Source of the DNA: CAYUPI01 sp964446585
GTDB lineage: Bacteria > Verrucomicrobiota > Verrucomicrobiia > Limisphaerales > UBA8199
DNA: 64,000 bases
Assembly: GCA_964446585.1 (NCBI GenBank)
Contig: CAYUPI010000025.1
Span: forward strand, 16,905-80,904
Direction: 5' to 3'
In this document: positions 8,736 to 17,303 of the stretch, one piece after another
Numbering within the stretch: the first letter of the stretch is position 1
Layout of the letters: the number at the start of each line of letters is the position of its first letter
Position numbers and translations under genes: made by a program
Notes under the pieces: model-generated
Seen by the model: only the letters and a program-made list of their open reading frames with translations
Told to the model about the DNA's origin: nothing
Databases searched by the model: none

Positions 8736-9605
8736 ATGAAGTACGTTCCTGCGTTTTCGGGACGAGTTGCCTTGTCTCTCCTCGCTACTATTGCCTTTAA
8801 CTCATTCTCAGTCGTCCACGCTCAGATCCAGCCTGGGCAGGTTTTCGTTAAGGATGTGCAAGGTGTGGCTACGTACTCCAAGGACGGCAGATGGCTGCCG
8901 CTGAAAAAGAATTCGATTCTGACCCGCGGCGCAATCGTAAAGACCGGAGCTGAGGCAACTGCGGATCTAATCCTGCAATACAACGGTACGGTCCTGCGCC
9001 TCACCCCGAACTCCACCTTGAGTTTCGATAAGCTCACCAAGGAGTACGCAGGCGAAGAAACCATAACCGAGACAAGCTTAAACCTGCATTCCGGCGCGCT
9101 CGCTGGATCTCAGCGGAAGCTGGCGGTTCCTTCATTTTTCGAGATCAATACTCCCGGCGGGACCGCCACGATTAGAGGAACGGAATATTACGTCCGGGCC
9201 GATGGCGCAGTCGCAGTCAAGTCCGGTACGGTTGATGTGATCTATAACCTGCCGAACAACGGTGGCTCGGTCAAAGTGACGGTTGCGGCCGGGTATTACT
9301 TTGACCCTTCCACCGGCCAGGTTTCAAAAATCCCGTCGGACTTCTACAACAACATCAAAGCACACATCGACACAGTCCGGAACAATGCCGAAGTTTTCAA
9401 AACGGGAGGAGCGACGGTGGTCGTCAAACCCGAAGCGGTACTCACACCCACCAAAGGTAACAATGGCGTCGGCAACGGCATCGACCCGCAGCCACCCGGA
9501 AATCCGCCGATCAACGACGGTCCGGGCACTGGACCAGGAAGTCCCGGCAATCGTCACCATGCCGGCAGCAATGCGCCGCGCAACCCCAATGTCAAACCGC
9601 CTTGA
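8736..9605 (+). CDS. secreted FecR-domain protein
   Basis: This 289-residue protein starts with an N-terminal signal peptide (hydrophobic core SLLATIAFNSFSVVHA, cleavage likely at VHA-Q). The FecR-type beta-helical domain then follows, with the typical pattern GVATYSKDGRW, LTRGAIVKTG, GTVLRLTPNS and TPGGTATIRGTEYYV. The C-terminal 60 residues are Pro/Gly/Asn-rich and probably disordered. In PVC bacteria such stand-alone FecR proteins are often envelope proteins rather than anti-sigma factors, since no sigma factor gene is beside them. A GGGAG ribosome-binding site precedes ATG 8736. Confidence 0.8.
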   Translation: MKYVPAFSGRVALSLLATIAFNSFSVVHAQIQPGQVFVKDVQGVATYSKDGRWLPLKKNSILTRGAIVKTGAEATADLILQYNGTVLRLTPNSTLSFDKLTKEYAGEETITETSLNLHSGALAGSQRKLAVPSFFEINTPGGTATIRGTEYYVRADGAVAVKSGTVDVIYNLPNNGGSVKVTVAAGYYFDPSTGQVSKIPSDFYNNIKAHIDTVRNNAEVFKTGGATVVVKPEAVLTPTKGNNGVGNGIDPQPPGNPPINDGPGTGPGSPGNRHHAGSNAPRNPNVKPP

Positions 9606-9748
9606 CCCGAAGCAATCGGCTGCGGAAGGGCTGCAGATCTGGACGTAGAGGGTAGATAGCTTTGCTCGCGGTTCGTTCTTCTCTGACCCTTGTTCTTGGC
9701 GACTCCGTAGACAGGACTGCCCCCAGACAACGCTTTCGAAAAGCCCGC

Positions 9749-10207
9749 TCAGCTCGCGTTTTGCGAGGCCGCGAAGCGATTGAATCGTTCGTCCAGCCAA
9801 CACTTCCGCACGTCGTCCAACAGCCGCACGAGATCTTCAAATGCGTGCGGCTTGACGCGATAATCATGGACGCCAAGTTCGCGGGACTTGTGAATATCAT
9901 CCTCGAGCTTCGAAGCGGTCAGCACAACCACAGGCAAAGTGTCGAATTGAGGATGCGCACGCAGCCACGCAAGCACATCGAAGCCGTCCATTAAAGGCAT
10001 TTTCAGGTCGAGCAGCAACAGCCCAGGCAGCGGATGCTTCTCTCGCTGAGAAAACTGGCCTTTGCCCTCGAGGTAATCGACGACCTCCTGTCCGTTGCGT
10101 ACGACGAAAAGTGGATTTTGGAAGCCGGAACTGTCGAAGGCACGCCGCATCAGGAAGATGTCGTTCGTGTCGTCTTCAGCCAGCAAAATGGGGACGTGAT
10201 CCAACAT
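9749..10207 (-). CDS. single-domain response regulator (Rcp1/CheY-like)
   Basis: This 152-residue receiver domain has no output domain. The acidic pocket is ILLAEDDTND, the phospho-acceptor Asp is in LLLLDLKMPLMDG, the switch Thr in VVVLTAS and the conserved Lys in DYRVKPHAF. The longer form with the FVVRNGQEVVDYL insert is typical of Rcp1-like regulators that pair with phytochrome-type or hybrid histidine kinases. No kinase gene is adjacent, so it is an orphan regulator in this window. Confidence 0.92.
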   Translation of the reverse strand: MLDHVPILLAEDDTNDIFLMRRAFDSSGFQNPLFVVRNGQEVVDYLEGKGQFSQREKHPLPGLLLLDLKMPLMDGFDVLAWLRAHPQFDTLPVVVLTASKLEDDIHKSRELGVHDYRVKPHAFEDLVRLLDDVRKCWLDERFNRFAASQNAS

Positions 10208-10335
10208 GGTCTGAAACTCCGTTATTAATGGTATAGCGCTTACAATCTTTCAATGAATTTACTCTTCCACAGAACCAGAAGCAAAACAACTTTCATTTTC
10301 CTCGCCTCTATTTTCCAACGGCCTATTTTTGCATC

Positions 10336-13300
10336 GTGATCCGTTTGCATGGCACGCTCGCGGGAGTGGCAGCGGCGGCGCTTCTCTGCGCCCCAATGAC
10401 CGCCGGCAGCAGCCCGGAGGCTGACGGCAATCGGCTCACTTACCTCGACGAAAACGATCCATTCTATGTCGGCCGCGACTTTCCGCGTCTGGTCGCTCCT
10501 CAATGGATTGGCGAGGCCGGCGTGGAAGCCGTTGTGGTGCTTGGGATCGACGATATGACCCAGCCCGAGCGCTGGGAAAGCTACCTACGGCCAATTCTGG
10601 AGCGGCTCAAGCAAATCGATGGAGGCGAGCCCGTGAGTATCATGACGGTGAAAGTGGACCCGCAGCATCCACAGCTCCAGGCCTGGTTGAAGGAGGGGCT
10701 ATCCCTTGAGACACACACCCTGACGCATCCGTGTCCTTGCCTGGCGAAGGGCGATCTCCAATTCGCGGCGACGAACTACCAGGAATGCGTCGAATTAATG
10801 AATCGCGTGCCCGGCAACCGGCCAGTGGCGTTCCGCATGCCGTGCTGCGACTCGATGAACACGCCAAGCCCGCGCTTTTTCTCCGAGATATTCAACCGCG
10901 TCAATTCCCAGGGCCTGTTCCTAACCATCGATTCCTCGGTCATGAATCTGTTTACGACAAATGACCCGTCTCTGCCGCGCTCGCTCGTGCTCGAGGCCGG
11001 GCACCGCGAGCGGTTCCGCAAGTACTTGCCCTTTTCGTCGTTTGAGACCGTGATCGAAGATTACCCGTATCCTTATGTTGTCGGGAAACTTTGCTGGGAA
11101 TTTCCAGCGGTGGTGCCAAGCGATTGGGAAGCGCAACATCTGCACGGCACAAACAACCCGGCGACTGTGGCGGATTGGAAAGCGGCCCTGGATGCAACAG
11201 TCGCGAAACAAGGGACAATGAATCTGATTTTTCATCCGCACGGCTGGATCCGCCCCGAACAGATTGTTGAACTGATCGACTACGCCGTTCAACGCTACGC
11301 TCACAGAATCAAGTTTCTCAACTTTCGAGAGGCTCAGGAGCGGCTGGACAGGAATCTCCTGCATGGCACGCCGCTGCGCGCCGCTAATGGCGAGGACAAC
11401 GGCGTGAGACTGCTGGACCTGAATGGGGATGGTTTCTTGGACGTGGTCCTGGCGAATGAGCAGCGAACTGAAACATGGCTTTGGCTCCCGCAACGACGCA
11501 CTTGGGAAACCAACTCGTTTCCGGTTCCGCTGGTCGTCCGCGATCAGAAAGGACAACGGGTGGAGACCGGCGTGCGGTTTGGGATCATTCGCCCAGGCCG
11601 CGTCTCCGCGATTGTCGGCACCCCGGCCCGAAAACAGGCGTGGACATTCAACGGGAGGGGGTGGGCGGCAGACGATGAGTTGCTCAATGGATTGTATCTT
11701 TACGAGAAACCGGTGTTGACGGCGGCGCCGGATTCCGCAGGCGTGTTGCGGGATCATGGCGTGCGCTTCCGCGATCTTGATCTGGATGGCCGTTGCGAAT
11801 TGATCGTCGCCAACGATTCTCAAAACGCCGTGTTCGGGTGGTCAGAAGAAAACAAGAGCTGGAAACGCCTCGCGTATTCGTTGCCAGGACACACAGCTAT
11901 CGTCGATGCGGCGGGCCGCGATAACGGGCTGCGATTCGTGGACGTCAACGGAGACGGCTTTGCCGATGTGCTGTTCTCGAACGAAGAGCGATACTCGCTC
12001 CACCTGTTCATCCCGGAAGTGTATCTCGGATTTCGCAAAGGATGGTCGCGAGAGGTGCTGTCCGGAAAACGGGGCGACTTCGGCGAAATGCCAATGATCA
12101 CGCGCAACGGGAGCAACAATGGCGCCTGGGTGCGTGATCGAACGCTCTGGGTCCAAAACGAGGACACGGCCACCCTGCCGGACAAAGTCGAGCGTCGTTC
12201 GTTTGATTCGTTGCTGGCGGGACTTCAGCCACCGCCGCTCTCGCCCGAGGATTCCCTCAAAGCTATTCACGTCCCGGCGGGCTTTAAAGTGGAGTTGGTG
12301 GCCCACGAACCGCTAGTCCAGGATCCCATTGCTTTTGACTGGGGCGCCGACGGAAAGCTGTGGGTCGTCGAGATGGGCGATTATCCATTAGGAGTGGACG
12401 GGAAAGGAAAAGCCGGCGGAATTGTCCGTTTTCTGGAGGACACAAACCACGATGGCGTCTATGACAAATCAACCGTCTTTCTAGATGGGCTAAATTTTCC
12501 GACAGGCGTCCTGCCGTGGGGCCGTGGAGTAATTGTCAGTGCCGCGCCGGAGATTTTTTATGCGGAGGACACAGATGGCGATGGCCGCGCGGACGTCCGG
12601 AAAGCGCTGTTTACCGGTTTTCGAGAAGGCAACCAGCAGCATCGGCTGAATGGTTTCGAATATGGTTTGGACAATTGGCTTTACGGCGCCAACGGCGACA
12701 GTGGCGGTCGGGTGCGCTCCGTTCTAACCGGCCAGACCGTGAGCATCAACGGTCGCGACTTCCGCTTTCGGCCCGCGGAAGGGGCGTTCGAGACCCAGGC
12801 CGGCAACGCCCAATACGGGCGCCACCGCGATGATTGGGGCAATTGGTTTGGCAACAATAACAGTGCCTGGCTCTGGCACTATTTTGTCCCGGAACATTAC
12901 CTTGCACGCAATCCGCATCTGGCAGTCCGCACCACGAAACGGATGCTAGCCAATTACCGGAATGGCTCGCGAGTATTCTTCGCGTCGCGGGCAATGCAAC
13001 GATTCAATGACATCGGCATGTTTGGACACGTGACCTCTGCGTGCAGTCCTGTGCCCTATCGGGACGAGTTATTCGGCGCGGAGTTCGCAAACAGCGTCTT
13101 CGTTTGTGAGCCAGTGTACAATCTGGTCCACCGCGAGATTCTTGAACCCAAAGGTGTCAGTTTTAGCAGCCATCGCGCCGCCGGCGAAGAACAGAGCGAA
13201 TTTCTCGCCTCCACTGACAATTGGTTCCGCCCCGTCATGGCGAAAACAGGGCCCGACGGCGCGCTTTACATCGCCGATATGTACCGGTTGGTCATCGAGC

Positions 13301-15132
13301 ATCCGGAATGGATACCCGATGACGTCAAACATCACCTCGATTTGCGGGCAGGGCACGACAAGGGACGCATTTATCGAGTCTATCCCGAAGGTGTGTCATT
13401 GCGGAAAACTCCCCGCCTGGATCAGCTCGATGGGGCGAGCCTGGTGGCCGCGCTCGACAGTCCCAATGGCTGGCAGCGTGACACAGTGCAGCGCCTCCTC
13501 GTGGAACACGCCGACAAGGCTGCCCTAAAACTCTTGAAAGCTCTGCTCGAACACAGCGAGCACCCAAAGACGCGGCTGCAGGCTCTGGGCGCGCTCGAAG
13601 GTCGCGCGGGCCTTATGCCCGAGCTAATCCAATCAGCCCTGGGGGATTCACACCCGGCCGTCCGCGAATTGGCTGTCCGCTTCAGCGAGCCTTGGCTGAA
13701 GCAAGCCATGCCGGATAAATCTCGCAAGTCACCTGTAGTGGCGAATGCTCCTGCCGCGCCCCATGCGCTCACTGATGCCCTGCTGAAGTTAGTGGATGAC
13801 CCGGCGATTCGTGTTCGCTACCAACTGGCTTTCTCACTCGGGGAATGGAACGACCCGCAGGCCGCACTGGCCCTCGCCAAAATCGCATTCCGGGACGCAG
13901 AAGACCCGGATATGCAAATGGCCATCCTGAGTTCCGCTCCCCGCCACCTGAGTGGCATGCTGGCGGCCGTCTGTGAGGCTCCCGCCGAACAGGGTGCGAA
14001 TTTACTCGACAAATTGCTCGCTTTGGCCGCGGCGATGAACGACGAGCGCTCATTGGCCGACGCGCTGGCCAGGCTCATTCAAACGGGAAGTGGCGTTGAT
14101 ACACAGGGGCAATTCGCCGCTCTGGCCGGTGTGTTGGACGCGCTCGATCGGCGCGGCCAGACGCTGGCCGGCCTTCACCAGGAGTCCCACGGCCAATTGC
14201 GGGCAGTGATCGAACGGCTCGACGGACTTTTTGCAGATGCTCGTGCCCGAGTCAAAAAACAATCCGCCAGTGATGAGATTCAGCCCGGCCTCGTCACCGC
14301 TCTCGGTTTGCTGGGGCGCGGCCGGACGGAGCGCGAAGCGGACCTGGAGGCAATGGCCGGGTTGCTTCAGCCGCGCTTTCCTGTCGTCGTTCAGGAGGCA
14401 GCTCTGGCGGGGCTGCGACGGGCCGAAGGGAAGCACGTCGCCGAACTGCTAATTGGCAAATGGCAAGTTAGTAGTCCAACCTTGCGGCCCGATCTTTTGG
14501 ACACGCTCTTCCTTAGACGCGAATGGATTCAAGTCCTGCTGGATGCAATTGAGCGGGGGCGAATTCCTGCCGGCCAGCTCGGCCTGGCTGGCCAGCAGAA
14601 GTTGCTCAAACATGACCAGGATTCAATTCGCGCGCGTGCCGCAAAACTCTTTTGCGGCGCCGATACCGACCGTCGGAAAGTCGTGGATTCCTACAACCAA
14701 GTCGCGAGACTTAAGGGCGATCCACAGCATGGAGCCGCCTTGTTCCAACAAAATTGCGCGATGTGCCATGAAGTCCGGGACGGCCGCCCACAAGTCGGTC
14801 CGGATCTGGGTGCGCTCGCGGACAAATCGGTCGAGACGCTGCTCATTGCGATTTTCGATCCGAACCGTGCCGTCGAGGCGCGTTATGTCAATTACACGGC
14901 CGTCGCCAAACACGACCGGGAGTTCAGTGGTGTCATTGCCTCCGAGACCGCAAGCAGCATTACTCTGCGCTCCCCCAGCGGCGAAGAAACCATCTTGCGG
15001 AATGACCTTGAGCAGCTCACCAGCTCCGGCCTGTCGCTGATGCCGGAGGGATTCGAAAATATCCTTACTCCGCAGGACGCAGCCGATTTGATTGCCTACG
15101 TCGCGGCGCGGACACCGTTGAAAACTAATTGA
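10336..15132 (+). CDS. giant PVC-type dehydrogenase with deacetylase, VCBS, HEAT and haem domains
   Basis: This is a secreted protein of 1598 residues. In order it has a signal peptide (about 1-24); a polysaccharide-deacetylase-like barrel (about 30-330; SLETHTLTHPCPC, FRMPCCDSMN, FHPHGW); VCBS/FG-GAP-like repeats (about 345-600; LDLNGDGFLDVV, VDVNGDGFADVLFSN); a PVC membrane-bound-dehydrogenase beta-propeller (about 640-1020; HVPAGFKVELVAHEP, WVVEMGDYPLG); HEAT-like helices (about 1050-1440); and a C-terminal PVC haem-binding domain with CAMCH at about 1474. The likely role is periplasmic oxidation of a sugar or polysaccharide coupled to a c-type haem. The start is GTG 10336. It heads an operon with a sugar transporter and a DUF2961 enzyme. 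A Cys-rich stretch replaces some canonical deacetylase residues, so deacetylase activity is uncertain. Confidence 0.88.
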   Translation: MIRLHGTLAGVAAAALLCAPMTAGSSPEADGNRLTYLDENDPFYVGRDFPRLVAPQWIGEAGVEAVVVLGIDDMTQPERWESYLRPILERLKQIDGGEPVSIMTVKVDPQHPQLQAWLKEGLSLETHTLTHPCPCLAKGDLQFAATNYQECVELMNRVPGNRPVAFRMPCCDSMNTPSPRFFSEIFNRVNSQGLFLTIDSSVMNLFTTNDPSLPRSLVLEAGHRERFRKYLPFSSFETVIEDYPYPYVVGKLCWEFPAVVPSDWEAQHLHGTNNPATVADWKAALDATVAKQGTMNLIFHPHGWIRPEQIVELIDYAVQRYAHRIKFLNFREAQERLDRNLLHGTPLRAANGEDNGVRLLDLNGDGFLDVVLANEQRTETWLWLPQRRTWETNSFPVPLVVRDQKGQRVETGVRFGIIRPGRVSAIVGTPARKQAWTFNGRGWAADDELLNGLYLYEKPVLTAAPDSAGVLRDHGVRFRDLDLDGRCELIVANDSQNAVFGWSEENKSWKRLAYSLPGHTAIVDAAGRDNGLRFVDVNGDGFADVLFSNEERYSLHLFIPEVYLGFRKGWSREVLSGKRGDFGEMPMITRNGSNNGAWVRDRTLWVQNEDTATLPDKVERRSFDSLLAGLQPPPLSPEDSLKAIHVPAGFKVELVAHEPLVQDPIAFDWGADGKLWVVEMGDYPLGVDGKGKAGGIVRFLEDTNHDGVYDKSTVFLDGLNFPTGVLPWGRGVIVSAAPEIFYAEDTDGDGRADVRKALFTGFREGNQQHRLNGFEYGLDNWLYGANGDSGGRVRSVLTGQTVSINGRDFRFRPAEGAFETQAGNAQYGRHRDDWGNWFGNNNSAWLWHYFVPEHYLARNPHLAVRTTKRMLANYRNGSRVFFASRAMQRFNDIGMFGHVTSACSPVPYRDELFGAEFANSVFVCEPVYNLVHREILEPKGVSFSSHRAAGEEQSEFLASTDNWFRPVMAKTGPDGALYIADMYRLVIEHPEWIPDDVKHHLDLRAGHDKGRIYRVYPEGVSLRKTPRLDQLDGASLVAALDSPNGWQRDTVQRLLVEHADKAALKLLKALLEHSEHPKTRLQALGALEGRAGLMPELIQSALGDSHPAVRELAVRFSEPWLKQAMPDKSRKSPVVANAPAAPHALTDALLKLVDDPAIRVRYQLAFSLGEWNDPQAALALAKIAFRDAEDPDMQMAILSSAPRHLSGMLAAVCEAPAEQGANLLDKLLALAAAMNDERSLADALARLIQTGSGVDTQGQFAALAGVLDALDRRGQTLAGLHQESHGQLRAVIERLDGLFADARARVKKQSASDEIQPGLVTALGLLGRGRTEREADLEAMAGLLQPRFPVVVQEAALAGLRRAEGKHVAELLIGKWQVSSPTLRPDLLDTLFLRREWIQVLLDAIERGRIPAGQLGLAGQQKLLKHDQDSIRARAAKLFCGADTDRRKVVDSYNQVARLKGDPQHGAALFQQNCAMCHEVRDGRPQVGPDLGALADKSVETLLIAIFDPNRAVEARYVNYTAVAKHDREFSGVIASETASSITLRSPSGEETILRNDLEQLTSSGLSLMPEGFENILTPQDAADLIAYVAARTPLKTN

Positions 15133-15168
15133 TGACGAGAACGGCCACAACCTCCAGACTCGGACCGT

Positions 15169-16233
15169 ATGACTCGGATGTCCTCACCGGACCAGCGCGG
15201 GCAAAAAGCGAGTGAAGGAATGGCGGCTGCCGAGCGCCGGCCGGCTGTATCTCTCCTGGCGAGGTGGTGGGGCACTCCCGCAACTCGCGCCCTGGCAGCG
15301 CTGGGATTTGTAGTGGTCATCGGCTGTATCTTCAACGCCGATGGCGCGTTTCTGAAAATGGGCACCCACCGCGACGCGCTACGGCAGGCATCGGTGTTCG
15401 GGATTCTGGCCTGCGGCATGACGCTGGTGATCATCAGTGGCGGGATCGATTTGGCGGTGGCCAGCGTGCTGGCGCTCGTGGCTGTGGCGTTTTCCTTAAT
15501 AAGCATTCATTGGGGATGGCCGCCCTGGGTTTCGATTCCGCTCTGCCTGCTGATGGGGCTGGCATGCGGCGCAGTTTCCGGTGGATTGACGGCCTGGTTT
15601 GGCATTCAACCGTTTATTTCGACGTTGGCAATGATGGTGTTTGCGCGTGGGTTGGCCAAAACCATCGCCGGTGGAAAAAAAGTTTCCACGATCGTTCAAG
15701 CGCCGGATGGCAGCTATCACCAGGCGGCGGTGCCTGGCATTTTCAAGCATATCGACAGCCGCGTTCTGGGTGGCAACGTGGCCGTCGTCTCTGTGATCTT
15801 TCTTGTCTGCGCCGGGTTGGCCTGGCTGGCGCTCTCGCGCCATTTCGTGGGCCGCCAGCTCTACGCCATCGGCGGAAATGAAGAGGCTGCCCGGTTGTCC
15901 GGGGTTCGCGTGCAACTAACGAAAATCTTCGCTTATGCCGCAAGCGGGCTGTTCGCTGCCGTGGCCGGCATTTGCCAGGCAGCACAGGAGCAACAGGGCG
16001 ACCCGGAAACAGGCATCGGCTACGAATTAACCGCGATTGCGATTGTTGTCATCGGCGGCACGACGTTGAGCGGGGGCCGCGGCGGAATCGGCTTAACTCT
16101 ACTCGGCATGCTGACGATTGGGTACCTGGAAAAAATACTGAGCATTAACGCGGTGCCCGAAGCCAGCCGCCTGATGTTGACAGGGGCGATCATTGTAATT
16201 GCAGTGGTGGCCCAGCGACGATGTCCACGGTAA
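15169..16233 (+). CDS. RbsC-like sugar ABC transporter permease
   Basis: This 354-residue integral membrane protein of the BPD_transp_2 family has about ten hydrophobic helices. Family patterns include GMTLVIISGGIDLAVAS, GLTAWFGIQPFISTLA, YAIGGNEEAARLSGV and VIGGTTLSGGRGG. It is the membrane channel of a ribose/xylose-type (CUT2) importer. It starts 36 nt after the dehydrogenase gene and overlaps the frame upstream of the binding-protein gene. The CUT2 ATPase (RbsA), usually encoded just before the permease, is absent here, so it must be supplied from elsewhere. Confidence 0.93.
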   Translation: MTRMSSPDQRGQKASEGMAAAERRPAVSLLARWWGTPATRALAALGFVVVIGCIFNADGAFLKMGTHRDALRQASVFGILACGMTLVIISGGIDLAVASVLALVAVAFSLISIHWGWPPWVSIPLCLLMGLACGAVSGGLTAWFGIQPFISTLAMMVFARGLAKTIAGGKKVSTIVQAPDGSYHQAAVPGIFKHIDSRVLGGNVAVVSVIFLVCAGLAWLALSRHFVGRQLYAIGGNEEAARLSGVRVQLTKIFAYAASGLFAAVAGICQAAQEQQGDPETGIGYELTAIAIVVIGGTTLSGGRGGIGLTLLGMLTIGYLEKILSINAVPEASRLMLTGAIIVIAVVAQRRCPR

Positions 16234-16319
16234 CTCGAAGTGTCGAGACCAGGGTCTCACTCGCGCCGGTTCTTTTCACTTTGCAACCGCTAGTCGAACC
16301 GCTATCCAGAAGCACACTT

Positions 16320-17303
16320 ATGCGGTATCAAGAGCGCCGTTTCCTTTTTCTCATCATTATCGCCCTGGTGGGCGCCGGACTATGGGTTACCGGTTGCAAC
16401 AAATCTGAACCCAACGTCCCGAGCAGCGCCGGAGGCCAGAAAAAGGCCAAAACCAGCTACACGATTGGCATGAGCCAATGCAACCTGGGCGAACCTTGGC
16501 GGGTTGAAATGAACGCGCAGATTAAGGCCGCCGCCGACAAACATCCCATTCTTAAAGTAATCTTCAAAGACGCTCAGAATGACACCCTCAAACAGCGCGC
16601 GCACGTCGAGGAATTCGTCAGCGCAGGTGTGGACTTGCTCATCATTAGTCCCAAGGAGGCCCAGCCTTTGACCGAGCCGGTGGCCCGAGCCATGGACGCC
16701 CACATACCCGTCATCGTGTTGGATCGCAGCCTGCTCGGAGACAAATTCACGTGTTTCATTGGGGCCGACAATGTGAAGATCGGCCGCGCGGCTGGGCAAT
16801 GGGTCGCCAAAAAACTGGGCGCCAAAGGCAAAGTAGTAGAACTGAAAGGCCTGATGACCTCGACGCCAGGCGGGGACCGGAACCGAGGCTTCCGCGAGGG
16901 CATTGCCGGCTCAAACATCGAGGTAATTTTCGAAGCGGACATGAAATGGCTCGAGCCTGACGCGCGCAAAGAGATGGAGTCGGCGCTCGCTCGATTTCCG
17001 AAGATTGACTGCGTCTATGCCCATAATGATCCGGGCGCGCACGGCGCCTATCTCGCCGCGCAAGCCGCCGGGCGGGAGAAGGAGATGATATTTGTCGGGA
17101 TCGACGCCTTGCCACAGGAAGGGGTTGCTTATGTGAAACAGGGCATCCTGGACGCCACTTTCCAATATCCGACCGGCGGCGCGGAAGCGATTGCAACAGC
17201 CCTTAAGATCTTCAACGGCGAAACTGTGGCGAACACGATCACGCTCGGCTCTCGGGTTTTTGATAAGGAAAACGTGGCGGCGGGAGGGATGGAGTTGAAA
17301 TGA
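16320..17303 (+). CDS. RbsB-like sugar-binding lipoprotein
   Basis: This is a 327-residue periplasmic binding protein of the Peripla_BP_4 type. ATG 16320 is chosen because it begins a lipoprotein signal (MRYQERR, a hydrophobic run, then WVTGC); the frame is open 33 codons earlier. Family patterns include TIGMSQCNLGEPWR, DLLIISPKEAQPL, VIVLDRSLLGDKFTCFIGADN, RGFREGIAG and VYAHNDPGAHGAYLAA. It should deliver a sugar to the neighbouring RbsC-like permease. Its stop codon overlaps the start of the DUF2961 gene (ATGA), so the two are translationally coupled. Confidence 0.93.
   Translation: MRYQERRFLFLIIIALVGAGLWVTGCNKSEPNVPSSAGGQKKAKTSYTIGMSQCNLGEPWRVEMNAQIKAAADKHPILKVIFKDAQNDTLKQRAHVEEFVSAGVDLLIISPKEAQPLTEPVARAMDAHIPVIVLDRSLLGDKFTCFIGADNVKIGRAAGQWVAKKLGAKGKVVELKGLMTSTPGGDRNRGFREGIAGSNIEVIFEADMKWLEPDARKEMESALARFPKIDCVYAHNDPGAHGAYLAAQAAGREKEMIFVGIDALPQEGVAYVKQGILDATFQYPTGGAEAIATALKIFNGETVANTITLGSRVFDKENVAAGGMELK

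Noticed and set aside
10921..11823. 300-codon minus-strand frame inside the PVC dehydrogenase gene
   Set aside because: It lies opposite clearly conserved coding sequence and shows no protein pattern.
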